Assembly (NCBI GenBank): GCA_937872385.1
Contig: CALMSO010000046.1
Coordinates: 1-64,000 of the forward strand
Direction: 5' to 3'
DNA from: an uncultured Saprospiraceae bacterium
Lineage (GTDB): Bacteria > Bacteroidota > Bacteroidia > Chitinophagales > Saprospiraceae
Length of the DNA stretch: 64,000 bases
The notes under the pieces were generated by a model. The model ran no database searches, was not told the origin of the DNA, and was given only the letters and a program-made list of their open reading frames with translations. The position numbers and the translations under genes were made by a program. Within the stretch, counting starts at the first letter, position 1; every line of letters starts with the position of its first letter. Shown here in pieces: positions 16,586 through 25,308 of this stretch.

Positions 16586-17309
16586 TTTTATGTAAAAAAC
16601 GCAATCCCAGGGTTACTTCAAAAGTTGTATTGACGATTTGCCGCTCGCGGATGGTAATGCGGCTGCTCCCAAAATTGGGATTCGGATTGATAACATTCGG
16701 AATTTCCGGCTGGTTGTACTGCCGACTAAAGTCCGGATTGACCGTAAATTCTATCACACCAGCAATATACTCGGAAAAAGGAAATTCTAACCCGCCGCCG
16801 AGGGTGATGCCGTAGTTGAACTTATTGACAAAACCATCAAATGGAAACAAAATCGCATACGGATTTTCTTCCGAGACAAAATCGGGACGCAGCTTGGTGC
16901 TCACCGTATAATCGCCGCGCACGCCCAGCAGATAGTACATTTTGGACGCTACGCCCAAATCGTATTTTTTCTTGCCGCCAAGGGTCAATGATGCATTGCG
17001 AAACTCGAAAGGGATGGTTTGGCTGGGCACCGCCACAAAGCCAGTTGGCGTCTCCACGGTGGTACGAAAGGTGCGGATGGCGCTGCCTTTCACATGGTAG
17101 CCCGCCTGGGCGAAAACCGCAAATTCGTTGCCTTCCGGCGCGGATTCTATAAAAGCAATGCCGTGGTACCGATACAAGGCGTCGCGCTGAAAACTTTCAT
17201 CCCATCTTTGAAAACCAACCGTCAGGCCGCCCTTGATGCCAAAAGCATAACTTTGCGCCGAGAGATTCAAGGTAAAAAACAGCGCAAAAACAAGTGTAAT
17301 AATTCTCAT
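16569..17309 (-). CDS. outer-membrane beta-barrel protein (porin-like)
   Basis: A 246-residue secreted protein: signal peptide [19 protein letters not shown], then alternating beta strands with glycine-rich turns ([62 protein letters not shown]). This is typical of the small eight- to ten-stranded outer-membrane barrels common in Bacteroidota. The ATG at 17309 starts exactly at the signal peptide; an ORF extension upstream lacks one. The 3' end overlaps the start of lptB, and the 91-base gap upstream leads back to the glucosaminidase gene. A specific function cannot be read from sequence. Confidence 0.78.
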   Translation of the reverse strand: MRIITLVFALFFTLNLSAQSYAFGIKGGLTVGFQRWDESFQRDALYRYHGIAFIESAPEGNEFAVFAQAGYHVKGSAIRTFRTTVETPTGFVAVPSQTIPFEFRNASLTLGGKKKYDLGVASKMYYLLGVRGDYTVSTKLRPDFVSEENPYAILFPFDGFVNKFNYGITLGGGLEFPFSEYIAGVIEFTVNPDFSRQYNQPEIPNVINPNPNFGSSRITIRERQIVNTTFEVTLGLRFLHKIVYID

Positions 17310-17400
17310 AATTCGATTATTTCTGGATGACAACAACCGGCAAAACCACTGATTGTTCGGCTTGCCGGCTGTCGCCAATTCGACGATATAAAACACAAAG

Positions 17401-18822
17401 TTACTGAACTCGCAGCTTCATTCCCAATTGAATGCTATCAGAATTCAAATTATTACGGGTTCTTAGCTCGGATACCGTCATGCCGTAGCGTTGGGAGATA
17501 TTCCAAAGCGTGTCGCCTCTCACTACCGTATGAAAAACCGGTGCGTTGGTTGGCGTTTCTACTGGCGGCGCGTCGTCAAAGAAATTGTCTTCGTCAAAAC
17601 TCGTCTGCGTACGCGCAGGGCTATTGGTGGGCGCTGCTGGCTGAATCGAGTCTTGTCGCACCGTTGCGGGCGGTGTTGGGCGAGGCATTTCTTCGATTTG
17701 CGGACGAGATGGCGCATGCTCGGCTACAGGCTGAGGCACAGCAGCACTGTCTGGGCGCGGCTGCGTCGTTGGTCGGGCGGGAGTTGGTTTTATATCAATG
17801 ACTTCCTCTTCCCAGCCTTCAAAAATTAGTTTGGGCGACAGTGGCTCCACCGCCGATACTTCGCTCATTAGGCGCGGCGCATGGCTTGTGCGGCCGCCGC
17901 GCAGTTTGATGCGCTCGTTGGGGGCGGGCTGGGCACCATCGGGCATACGGTTGCGCTCATAAAGGCTCGACATGCGCACGGCGTACTGATTGGAAATATC
18001 CGCCATAGTTTCGCCGGACTGTACATAGTGCCAGACCTGCTTTCCGCGATAAGCGGTGCGCTTAGGCTGTAGATACACCTTGGCATCTCTGGGCAGGCGC
18101 TGGTTGCGGTCCAGCAGATTTTCGTTATAATCCAGCAAGGTACTCACCGAAGTAAAGGTGCGGCGCGCAATTTCTTCCACTGGCTCATTGTCCATCGCCA
18201 ATACGTATTTTACATCATTATTCAGCATGTATCCCATGCCGGTTTCGCCGGAAACAATCAATTGGTCATCAGCTACCAACGACAGGCGGTCGTACTGATG
18301 CAATTCGTACCGCTCAATCAGTTCAATCAACTTGCGGTCATAATCACCGGCCGTAGCGTAGCCCGAAGTGCGCAGCCCTCGTGCCCAGCGCCGATAATCG
18401 GTGGGGTCGAGTTGAAATAAAAAGCCGTAGCGCTCTATTTTTTTAGGGTCGCGTAGAAATTCGGAATGTGCCACAAAGCTGGCCTCAGGGTTTTTATACA
18501 CTCGAAAACAGGACTCAATCAGCCGGCCACGCGCATCGTAGTCATCGTCTTTTTTATAATAGGTTTTGCCATCCCATTCTGGATTGCACTTGATGCCGAA
18601 ATGATTATTGGCCCGGCGGGCTAAGTCGCTCTGTCCGGCAGCGCTTTCCAGCAGCCCCTGTGCCAGTTTAATACTGGCCGGTATGCCGGCCCGATTCATT
18701 TCTCGGATGGCTATATTTTTGTATTGTTCGATGTAGTCCAACTGAACTTGGCTCTTCGACTGCGCCAGCGCCACATACACGCACAGCGCCAGCAAAACGG
18801 AAAACAAAACGCGTGATTTCAT
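17401..18822 (-). CDS. exported glucosaminidase with LysM domains
   Basis: A 473-residue peptidoglycan hydrolase. A signal peptide (MKSRVLFSVLLALCVYVALA) is followed by a GH73-type glucosaminidase domain at about residues 27-175 (SIKLAQGLLESAAGQSDLA with the catalytic Glu, NNHFGIKC, CFRVYKNPEASFVAHSEFL, YATAGDYDRKLIELI). Next come a LysM-like motif near residue 265 (WHYVQSGETMADISNQYAVR), a long Pro/Thr/Ser-rich linker, and a C-terminal LysM (FHTVVRGDTLWNISQRYGMT). It should cleave beta-1,4-GlcNAc linkages during cell-wall turnover, probably from the periplasm. It is upstream of the porin and lptB genes in a same-strand envelope cluster. Confidence 0.92.
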   Translation of the reverse strand: MKSRVLFSVLLALCVYVALAQSKSQVQLDYIEQYKNIAIREMNRAGIPASIKLAQGLLESAAGQSDLARRANNHFGIKCNPEWDGKTYYKKDDDYDARGRLIESCFRVYKNPEASFVAHSEFLRDPKKIERYGFLFQLDPTDYRRWARGLRTSGYATAGDYDRKLIELIERYELHQYDRLSLVADDQLIVSGETGMGYMLNNDVKYVLAMDNEPVEEIARRTFTSVSTLLDYNENLLDRNQRLPRDAKVYLQPKRTAYRGKQVWHYVQSGETMADISNQYAVRMSSLYERNRMPDGAQPAPNERIKLRGGRTSHAPRLMSEVSAVEPLSPKLIFEGWEEEVIDIKPTPARPTTQPRPDSAAVPQPVAEHAPSRPQIEEMPRPTPPATVRQDSIQPAAPTNSPARTQTSFDEDNFFDDAPPVETPTNAPVFHTVVRGDTLWNISQRYGMTVSELRTRNNLNSDSIQLGMKLRVQ

Positions 18823-19091
18823 AGGTTTACTGTTTTATTGGATGAGGGGATTCAATGTACTTTCAAGTAGTGCGTAGTGGGTAGTGAGCAAGACCGCCGG
18901 AGCTGCCTTGCCGGGTGTGTTTTCTTTTGCAAAAGTAATGGTAGAAATTGCCTGCCGCAGTCTGGTGTTTAATAGATTGAAAAAGTGTTTTTTAGTATAA
19001 CGCTTTCTTAGTGTGCTCTTTATGAGCAATGGATTCGGATTATATTTTTATTAACGGATTTTAGGTTTTTTGCAACGTTTTGCCCACCGGT

Positions 19092-20312
19092 TCAAAGCAA
19101 TAATGCAATCAGAAAAGTAAGCACGGTGGTAATGAACCCAACCATGAAAATATTGTACGAAACCGTCAGATAACGATATTTTTTTTCCAGCACCTTGCCG
19201 AGGTAGTACAGGTCGCGGGTGATGTTGCCATAGAGCAGCTCCCCATCTCGGAACATGGCGTCCATAGCTTCCTCATATTCATCGAGGCGGAGGGTGACGA
19301 AATTGCCGAAAAACACAATGTTGCGGCGCTTTTCTTCCGGCGGCATTTCGGGTAGATTGAGCGAAGTGATTTTCGGGCGCGCCGAGAGCACCGCAAAAAT
19401 AAGCGAAGCCAGCCCGGTGACTAAGAAAATGATAACCGGTAGCAGCACCTGCGGATTGGTTTCGGCTAAGTTGCGATACGACAAGATGGAAATCAGCACA
19501 CTGATGAGAATAGAATTGACGCTGATCATAATATTTGCCTTGTTGTCGGCAATGGCGCTCAGATTGATATGATTGCGATAATTGGTACGAAAAAAAGTCT
19601 GCACTGCCCGGATCGGGTTTTCGTCTATGTGCTGAAATGGTCGCAGCTCTTCGGCAGTTGTACCGGCGTAAGGCATCGGCGAGGCGTTGCGCTCGGCTTT
19701 TTCAATAGCTGCCTGCTGGCTTTGAATGCACTGCGCGAGGGCAGGTTCGTAATGCGTTTTCGCATAATGCGTATGCAAATGCACTTCTAATAGCCGCCGG
19801 AGCTGCCGCTGTGCCCACGATTTTTTATCAAATTTTTGCCGCAGCATGAATTCCTCTTCGAGGCGCATGAGGGGGTTGCGCTCCTCAAAGCGGTCAATCC
19901 AGCGCGTGATGTGCAGGGCGTCGCTTAGTATTTTATGCTCTAATGTGGTTGTAGAATTCTGATTTTCAATATTTTGCAAACATTGCAACACCGCTCGCTG
20001 CCCGACTTCCGGATAATCGCGCAAGGCCAGAAAACGCTGCGCCTGATCGAGGCTGTGCGGCAGATATTGCTCATAATCAAACAGATAGCCCACAGTGAGA
20101 AACCAAGCTGCAAGGCTCGTGATTTCGATCGTATCGGGCGTAGCATTCGCTGCCGCGCCGATTTCGCCGGTTTTTTCTACCAGTGCTTGCGCAAAGGCAT
20201 AATTGTGTAGCAACAAGCACGTGTTGGCGTTCTTGTTGTACAAATGCAACACCTGCTCGCCTGCTTCCGCTACAATATTCGATAACAGCGGCTCTGTACG
20301 GGGTTGGTTCAT
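19092..20312 (-). CDS. degenerate HD-domain protein fused to a Pycsar-effector-type membrane domain (DUF5706)
   Basis: A 406-residue protein starting MNQPRTEPLLSN. Residues about 10-150 align with HD phosphohydrolase domains of this family, but the metal-binding HD pair is replaced (AAWFLTVGY, Leu72-Thr73 where the family has FHDVGY). The second histidine of the first motif is also gone, so catalysis is unlikely. The C-terminal half has the DUF5706/PycTM hallmark HINLSAIADNKANIMISVN followed by two close membrane helices (residues about 270-330), then a soluble segment and a last helix pair ending TVLTFLIALLL. In defence systems PycTM responds to cyclic pyrimidine nucleotides by breaking the membrane; no cyclase gene lies here. 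The role is unknown. Confidence 0.8.
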   Translation of the reverse strand: MNQPRTEPLLSNIVAEAGEQVLHLYNKNANTCLLLHNYAFAQALVEKTGEIGAAANATPDTIEITSLAAWFLTVGYLFDYEQYLPHSLDQAQRFLALRDYPEVGQRAVLQCLQNIENQNSTTTLEHKILSDALHITRWIDRFEERNPLMRLEEEFMLRQKFDKKSWAQRQLRRLLEVHLHTHYAKTHYEPALAQCIQSQQAAIEKAERNASPMPYAGTTAEELRPFQHIDENPIRAVQTFFRTNYRNHINLSAIADNKANIMISVNSILISVLISILSYRNLAETNPQVLLPVIIFLVTGLASLIFAVLSARPKITSLNLPEMPPEEKRRNIVFFGNFVTLRLDEYEEAMDAMFRDGELLYGNITRDLYYLGKVLEKKYRYLTVSYNIFMVGFITTVLTFLIALLL

Positions 20313-20445
20313 AAAATGAAATATTGGAACATCAATGCAAAACGGATTGCTCTGCAAAATAATATAATTTTTGATGGTAGCCCAAACGCTATTATAAAAA
20401 TGCATTACAGGCATTGGCCAAAGGCTTTTTCACACAGATTTTATG

Positions 20446-20453
20446 TAGTTTTG
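20446..20453 (+). promoter_or_regulatory. Bacteroidota -7 box (TAGTTTTG) upstream of pyrD
   Basis: TAGTTTTG matches TANNTTTG and ends 17 bases before the TTG start of pyrD, implying a leader of roughly ten bases. No TTTG box is found at the expected -33 distance. Confidence 0.35.
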
Positions 20454-20469
20454 TTCAAATTTATTCGCC

Positions 20470-21507
20470 TTGTACCGATACTTGCTCAAACCGTTTTTCT
20501 TTCTCTTTGCGCCGGAGCGTGCACATATTATCGCTTTGCGGTTGTTTGAAATTGCATTAGCCATTCCGGGTATTAGCACCTTGCTGCGCCGATGGTTCCA
20601 TCAGCCGAACCCCCGGCTCGCGCGCTCGGTGCTGGGCTTGCATTTTCCCAATCCAGTGGGGCTGGCTGCCGGTTTTGATAAAGACGGCAAGCACCTGCAC
20701 GCTATGGCAGCGCTGGGTTTTGGCTTCATCGAAGTGGGTACGGTGACACCCCGGCCTCAGGCGGGCAATCCGCGCCCGCGTTTGTTTCGCTTGCCAGCCG
20801 ACGCAGCGCTGATCAACCGGATGGGCTTCAATAATGAAGGTGTGGAGGCCTTGGTGCAACGCTTGCAGCAATCTCGCCCCGCTGGCTTGATTATTGGTGG
20901 AAATATTGGTAAAAACAAGGACACGCCCAACGAGCAAGCCGCCGCCGATTATCTTTTTTGCTTTGAAAAACTTTTTCCTTGTGTGGATTACTTCGTGGTG
21001 AATGTCAGCTCGCCCAATACGCCCGGCCTGCGCTCCCTGCAAGATCGGGAACCGCTGACGCAACTGCTCCAGCGCCTGCAGCAACGCAACTTGCAAGCGC
21101 CACAGCCCAAGCCAGTTCTACTGAAAATAGCGCCCGACCTAAGTGATGCCCAACTCGACGACATCATCGCCATTGTACAAACCACCGGTATTGCTGGCGT
21201 GATTGCCACCAATACAACCATCAGCCGGGAGGGGCTGCGCACAGATGCAACGCACATCGGGGCGGGCGGCCTCAGCGGCCAACCCCTGCGCGCACGCGCT
21301 ACCGCAGTGATTCGCTATTTGCACGAAAAATCGGGTGGGAATATAGTCATCATTGGGGTAGGTGGCATCAGTAGCCCAGCCGAAGCCATCGAAAAACTCG
21401 ACGCAGGCGCTGCGTTGGTACAAATTTATACCGGCTTCATTTATGAGGGTCCCAGCATTGTCAGGCGCATCCTGCGAGCCTTACTACGGCGTACGGAGCT
21501 TACCTGA
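20470..21507 (+). CDS. pyrD: dihydroorotate dehydrogenase (quinone), class 2
   Basis: Oxidises dihydroorotate to orotate in pyrimidine synthesis, passing electrons to quinones at the inner membrane. The 345-residue protein has the class 2 N-terminal amphipathic membrane-docking helices (YRYLLKPFFFLFAPERAH). The flavin barrel follows: PVGLAAGFDKDGKHL, GFIEVGTVTPRPQAGNPRPR, RMGFNNEG, and NVSSPNTPGLRSLQ with the catalytic serine of class 2. It continues with KIAPDLSD, ATNTTISR, GGLSGQPL and GVGGISSPAEA. No ATG fits; the TTG at 20470 reproduces the family N terminus exactly (MYxxL..PERAH), so a TTG start is well supported. It is transcribed divergently from the HD/DUF5706 gene. Confidence 0.95.
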   Translation: MYRYLLKPFFFLFAPERAHIIALRLFEIALAIPGISTLLRRWFHQPNPRLARSVLGLHFPNPVGLAAGFDKDGKHLHAMAALGFGFIEVGTVTPRPQAGNPRPRLFRLPADAALINRMGFNNEGVEALVQRLQQSRPAGLIIGGNIGKNKDTPNEQAAADYLFCFEKLFPCVDYFVVNVSSPNTPGLRSLQDREPLTQLLQRLQQRNLQAPQPKPVLLKIAPDLSDAQLDDIIAIVQTTGIAGVIATNTTISREGLRTDATHIGAGGLSGQPLRARATAVIRYLHEKSGGNIVIIGVGGISSPAEAIEKLDAGAALVQIYTGFIYEGPSIVRRILRALLRRTELT

Positions 21508-21624
21508 GAAACGGCCGCTTTTTCCAAAACGGTCATCATATTACAAAAAAAAGCTATGGTATCTTTTTTGCTGTATTGCTCTGCAATCACACAAACCAGG
21601 CTTTGCCGCAATACAAACCCAACT

Positions 21625-21801
21625 ATGACGGAGAACAAAACGGCTTTTCATCAAGACCTACGCTTCTGGCTAATTCTAATTGCCTTGCTGATTCTAATCT
21701 GGATGGCCACCCAAATGCCCCGGCCCGATACGGCTGTGTCGGGTCGAAGCGCCGGCACCCGCGCTGCCCAGTATTGGAATGCCGGGGCAGGAAATGATTA
21801 G
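21625..21801 (+). CDS. possible small single-span membrane protein
   Basis: A 58-residue reading frame from an ATG at 21625: a short polar N terminus (MTENKTAFHQDL), one strong membrane helix (FWLILIALLILIWMATQM), then a polar Pro/Ser/Arg-containing tail. It lies 117 bases after pyrD and its stop overlaps the convergent CBS-domain gene by 4 bases. It has no recognised family. The helix followed by a polar tail makes a real small protein plausible, but there is no independent evidence. Confidence 0.4.
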   Translation: MTENKTAFHQDLRFWLILIALLILIWMATQMPRPDTAVSGRSAGTRAAQYWNAGAGND

Positions 21802-23048
21802 TCATCGCTCTTTTGCCGCAGCACCCGCACCGTTTCGATTTTGGTTTCGCTCACCGCTTCGAGGATGAATTTGTAATCCCCGAGTATAATTTCTGCGCCA
21901 GCTTCCGGGATGGTTTCGGTAGTCATTACTAAATAGCCCGACAAGGTGTGATAATCGCCTTCCGGCAAATAGAGTGCGGGATATTTTTCGTTTAGATAAT
22001 CAATTTCGAGGCGGCCTGAGAATACATACTCGTCGTCGGATATTTGGGTTTCTATGTATTCCTCTTCATCGTGCTCGTCTTCTATTTCACCAAAAAGCTC
22101 TTCGAGAATGTCTTCCATTGTAATGAGGCCAGCCACGCCGCCAAACTCGTCCACCACGCAGGCAATATTGACGCGCTCTTGGATGAAGCGGTTGAGCAAA
22201 TCGGTAATGCGCATCACCTCTGGCACGAAGCGAATTTCCATCAGGATGTTTTTGATGGTTTTGGGCTGGCGCAGCAATTGTTGGTGATGCACATAGCCCA
22301 GCACGTTGTCCACCTCGTCCTCCACCACAATAATGCGCGAAAGCTTGGTTTGCCGAAAAAGTTCTTCCAGCGCGCTCAGCGGAGCATTCAAATCAATGGA
22401 TTCGATTTCCGGGCGCGGTATCATGCAATCGCGTACACGGGTGTCTTTGAGGTTGAGGGCCTTGCCAAAAAGCTTTCGGTCGAAACTGCCAGATTGCGTA
22501 TCCGGTGGTGAGGAATTGACAAAATGTTCGAGATCTACCCTGGAAAAAGCCTGTTCACTGGCCTCTATTGGGCTGCGTACAAAAAGCCGGAGCAGCGCTT
22601 CCGACAAGCGGGTGACCACCCAGGCCGGAGCAGCCAGCAGGAGTTGAAAAAGCTTAATTGGATAGGCCAAAAAGTAGAGAATATCGTCGGCATAGAGCCG
22701 GAAAATTGTTTTAGGTAAGAACTCGCCGAAAATCAGCACTACAATAGTGATGAGTACCGTATTGACTAATAGCAGCAAAAGGTCGCCCTGCAAAAATGGC
22801 TCAATATAAGGCGACAGCGCCCGCGTCATCAGGTAAGTGAAAATGACCAGTACAATATTATTGCCCACCAGCATGGTGCCCAGAAAAGCCGAAGGCCGCT
22901 CGTAAAATTCGGACAAGATACGCCCCCGGCTGGCGTTTTTTTTCTTTTTTAACTCAATGCGCAACTTGTTGGCCGAAACGAACGCAATTTCCGTACCCGA
23001 AAACAAGGCCGAAAGCAACAGAAAAAGCAATATCCAGAAGATTAGCAT
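21798..23048 (-). CDS. CNNM/CorC-type membrane protein with CBS pair (hemolysin family)
   Basis: A 416-residue protein with an N-terminal DUF21/CNNM membrane domain of about four helices (LLLSALFSGTEIAFVSANKLRIEL, TMLVGNNIVLVIFTY, FGEFLPKTIF). A pair of CBS domains follows (VRDCMIPRPEIESID, FVPEVMRITDLLNRF, CVVDEFGGVAGLITMEDILEELFGEIEDEHD), and a C-terminal CorC/HlyC domain comes last (FSGRLEIDYLNEKY). Members are linked to magnesium or cobalt transport; the 'hemolysin' label is historical. GldE, the gliding-associated member, has the same layout, but the neighbour here is lptC rather than gldD, so GldE is not claimed. lptC precedes it by 80 bases on the same strand. Confidence 0.9.
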   Translation of the reverse strand: MLIFWILLFLLLSALFSGTEIAFVSANKLRIELKKKKNASRGRILSEFYERPSAFLGTMLVGNNIVLVIFTYLMTRALSPYIEPFLQGDLLLLLVNTVLITIVVLIFGEFLPKTIFRLYADDILYFLAYPIKLFQLLLAAPAWVVTRLSEALLRLFVRSPIEASEQAFSRVDLEHFVNSSPPDTQSGSFDRKLFGKALNLKDTRVRDCMIPRPEIESIDLNAPLSALEELFRQTKLSRIIVVEDEVDNVLGYVHHQQLLRQPKTIKNILMEIRFVPEVMRITDLLNRFIQERVNIACVVDEFGGVAGLITMEDILEELFGEIEDEHDEEEYIETQISDDEYVFSGRLEIDYLNEKYPALYLPEGDYHTLSGYLVMTTETIPEAGAEIILGDYKFILEAVSETKIETVRVLRQKSDD

Positions 23049-23128
23049 GGCAAATTATTGTCGAGTAGCAAAGATATACAAATCCGGATAAAGCCAATCG
23101 TGAATTGCGAAAAGCCAATCGCAGCGCT

Positions 23129-23728
23129 CTACTCCTCTTCTTCGGGCTGGTCTATTTTCACCCGCCCTTCTACGGCATTCACTTTAGAATACTTAAAATC
23201 CTGCGTAGCTTCGAAGCCATGCCCAGTAATGATTTCGTCGGGGCGCGTCACTACCACAAATTTATGATTATACACTCGCTCGCGCCGGTCATCCCAGATG
23301 AGTTCTTCTGTCTCCAACTTTTCATTGTTCACGCTTTGCCACACCACGCTGTCGCGCACCACTACCACGCCTTTGGTTTCGTAGCGAATACCGTACTTGC
23401 CGGTGAGCACGCTGGTCACTTTGCCCTCGGCATCATAAAAATCAACCTTTACGCCGTCGGGAAACTCCTGCTGCGGCTCGCGGGTATTGACGTAGGAAAG
23501 CATAGTGGGGCCAGCAATTTTTACTCGTATCAGGGCCGAATCGCTGTAAATAATCGTTACGTCTTTGCCGGTTTCGATATTGACATCGAGCAAAAAATCA
23601 TACTCCACATCGAGCGGTGTTTCTTTAGCGCAAGCGATGATGAGCCACAACACGCCCAGCAGCCAGTAGCCTTGCTGTAGCGACGACAATTTTTTATAAA
23701 ACAGCGTAGCAAAAGTGTTGATTATCAT
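23129..23728 (-). CDS. lptC: LPS export protein LptC
   Basis: A 199-residue protein with one N-terminal membrane segment ending WLIIAC, possibly a lipobox, followed by the LptC beta-jellyroll that receives LPS from LptB2FG. Family signatures are YSDSALIRVKIAGP, PDGVKVDFYDAEGKVTSVLTG, VVVRDSVVWQSVNNEKLETEELIWD and ITGHGFEATQDFKYSKVNAVEG. Its acidic tail (DQPEEEE) is unremarkable. It is followed by the CBS/CorC gene, a common Bacteroidota arrangement. lptB is about 6.5 kb away at 15791-16585. Confidence 0.9.
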   Translation of the reverse strand: MIINTFATLFYKKLSSLQQGYWLLGVLWLIIACAKETPLDVEYDFLLDVNIETGKDVTIIYSDSALIRVKIAGPTMLSYVNTREPQQEFPDGVKVDFYDAEGKVTSVLTGKYGIRYETKGVVVVRDSVVWQSVNNEKLETEELIWDDRRERVYNHKFVVVTRPDEIITGHGFEATQDFKYSKVNAVEGRVKIDQPEEEE

Positions 23729-23774
23729 AGAAAAATGGTCAATTAAGTACCCAGGTATAATTATTTTAAACGAA

Positions 23775-24050
23775 AAAGGTTATAAATAATTGATTATCAA
23801 TGGATAGATTTTGGATAATAGATTTCAGATGCCAGATTTTTAGATGCCAGACTTCAGGACGAGACACTGTTTGCTGTTTGCTGTTTGCTGTTCGCTGTTC
23901 GCTGTTCGCTGTTTGCTGTTTGCTGTTTGCTGTTCGCTGTTTGCTGTTTGCTGTTTGCTGTTCGCTGTTCGCTATTCGCTGTTTGCCCCCCTCTAAACCC
24001 TCTAAACCCCTTCCAATTAACAAATAACAAAATAACAATGCCCCATTACA
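23775..24050 (+). repeat. composite intergenic repeat, fullest copy, including a 17-unit heptamer array
   Basis: Between lptC and the next gene. In order: ATTGATTATCAAT palindrome (23783 region); two AGATGCCAGA boxes and CTTCAGGACGAGACA (23826-23866); seventeen perfect 7-base units CTGTTTG, CTGTTCG or CTATTCG (23867-23985); CCCCTCTAAACCCTCTAAACC (about 23986-24012, shown in part); and AACAAATAACAAAATAACAA with GCCCCAT. The same modules recur in the same order at 59232-59460 (reverse strand) and, lacking the heptamers, at 29393-29490. Both strands are open through the array only because of its periodicity; no gene is called. Confidence 0.9.
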
Positions 24051-24212
24051 TCAGAGAATAACGACGCTGAGGAAATATTTGTTGAATAGGGATGGATAGA
24101 ATGCTGTTGCGCGACGAGTTAGCGCGGCGATTGTTACGACAATAAATCATGCTTTGCCCAACAGCAATATGAGGCAGAGAACAAAATCCGTTTGGTAGTG
24201 GCAGTCGAAACG

Positions 24213-24293
24213 TCAGTCTTCAACGTTGTCCAGCGCCATTTTGCCAATATAGATAGCCGCCAGTAGCAATGTGTAAGTCAATGTTGCTGTCAT
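24213..24293 (-). CDS. possible 26-residue hydrophobic peptide
   Basis: A minus-strand ATG at 24293 opens a 26-codon frame ending at a TGA (24213-24215). The product starts MTATLTYTLLLAAIYIG and ends ALDNVED: a single short membrane helix with a charged C terminus. Upstream on the same strand TTTG is followed after 19 bases by TAATTTAA, a partial match to the Bacteroidota promoter. It lies in an otherwise empty 340-base stretch between the repeat and the DUF2400 gene. The evidence is weak, but the hydrophobic profile and upstream box agree. Confidence 0.28.
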   Translation of the reverse strand: MTATLTYTLLLAAIYIGKMALDNVED

Positions 24294-24393
24294 AGGTTTA
24301 GGTTAGCTCGTGTTTCGGTTTTTGGAAAAAACGCATCGCTCAATTAGAACGTTAAATTAGGCAATCTGTTTGTATTAGCAAAAAAAGATTTGG

Positions 24394-25188
24394 ATGCCCG
24401 CTGACATAAAAACATTTCTAGACGAATGCGTAGCGCGCTACAACTGCCCTGCGTTTATTCCTAACGACCCGATTAGTATTCCTCACCGTTTTTCGAAGCT
24501 CCAGGATATTGAAATCATTGGCTTCTGGACGGCCATGCTTGCCTGGGGGCAGCGTACCACCATTATAAATAGTGCGCATACACTGATCGAGCTTATGGAT
24601 GGCGCGCCGCATGATTTTATGCTGCACCATACCGAATCGGATCGGCAAAAATGGCTCGCTTTCAAGCATCGTACTTTTCAGGCTACCGATACGCTCTTTT
24701 TTCTTGAATTTTTTCAGCAATACTACCGGCAGCACCGCTCGCTGGAAGATGCTTTTGTCCGTTTTATGACGCCTGCCTCCGAAACGGTGGAAGCGGCGCT
24801 GCTTGGTTTCCATGAGTTGTTTTTTTCCTTGCCCGATGCGCCTGCCCGTACCCGCAAGCACATCGCTACGCCCGCCCGCAAGTCCACTTGCAAGCGGCTT
24901 AATATGTTTTTGCGCTGGATGGTACGGCGCGATGACTGCGGTGTGGATTTTGGACTTTGGACGCACATCCAGCCCCGCCAGTTGCTGATGCCGCTTGATG
25001 TGCACGTAGAGCGTGTTGCTCGGCGCTATGGATTGCTACAACGCCCCCAAACCGACTGGCAGGCCGTGCTGGAGCTCACTGCCACGCTTCGGCAGTTTGA
25101 TGCTGACGATCCGGTACGCTACGATTTTGCGCTTTTTGGGCTTGGTGTATTAGAAAAACAGGGGCATATCGGAGGAGGATTATCCTAG
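24394..25188 (+). CDS. TIGR02757/DUF2400 family protein
   Basis: A 264-residue cytoplasmic protein of the DUF2400 family, found widely in Bacteroidota and in some other phyla. The family core is visible: ELQDIEIIGFWTAMLAWGQR-like start, a central helical part (FFQQYY), and KRLNMFLRWMVRRDDCGVDF. It ends with PLDVHVERVARRYGLL and DPVRYDFALFGLGVLE. The last two segments resemble the helix-hairpin-helix/aspartate region of HhH-GPD DNA glycosylases, so a nucleic-acid role is possible, but the family has no established activity to my knowledge. The final residues are short compared with a typical glycosylase C terminus. Confidence 0.85.
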   Translation: MPADIKTFLDECVARYNCPAFIPNDPISIPHRFSKLQDIEIIGFWTAMLAWGQRTTIINSAHTLIELMDGAPHDFMLHHTESDRQKWLAFKHRTFQATDTLFFLEFFQQYYRQHRSLEDAFVRFMTPASETVEAALLGFHELFFSLPDAPARTRKHIATPARKSTCKRLNMFLRWMVRRDDCGVDFGLWTHIQPRQLLMPLDVHVERVARRYGLLQRPQTDWQAVLELTATLRQFDADDPVRYDFALFGLGVLEKQGHIGGGLS

Positions 25189-25308
25189 AAAGGGAAATTA
25201 TAGTTTAAAAAAAGGCGGTTGAAGGTGCAAAGATGTGGCGGTTGAGCTGTCTAAAATCTATCTTCTATCGTCTAAAATCTTGGAATACGCACCGAAAAAT
25301 GAACAATG

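Noticed and set aside
20557..21096. Long minus-strand frame inside pyrD
   Set aside because: Antisense shadow; pyrD is unambiguous on the other strand.
21798..23048. GldE (gliding motility) assignment
   Set aside because: Same domain layout, but the neighbour is lptC and there is no ssb or gldD, so only the general CNNM/CorC family is claimed.
23867..23985. CRISPR array
   Set aside because: The units are 7 bases with no spacers, and no cas genes are near; it is a simple tandem array.
23766..24038. Open reading frames on both strands through the heptamer array
   Set aside because: Their amino-acid sequence is a plain translation of the 7-base repeat (LFAVC or EQRTANSK patterns) and the DNA is part of a dispersed repeat family.
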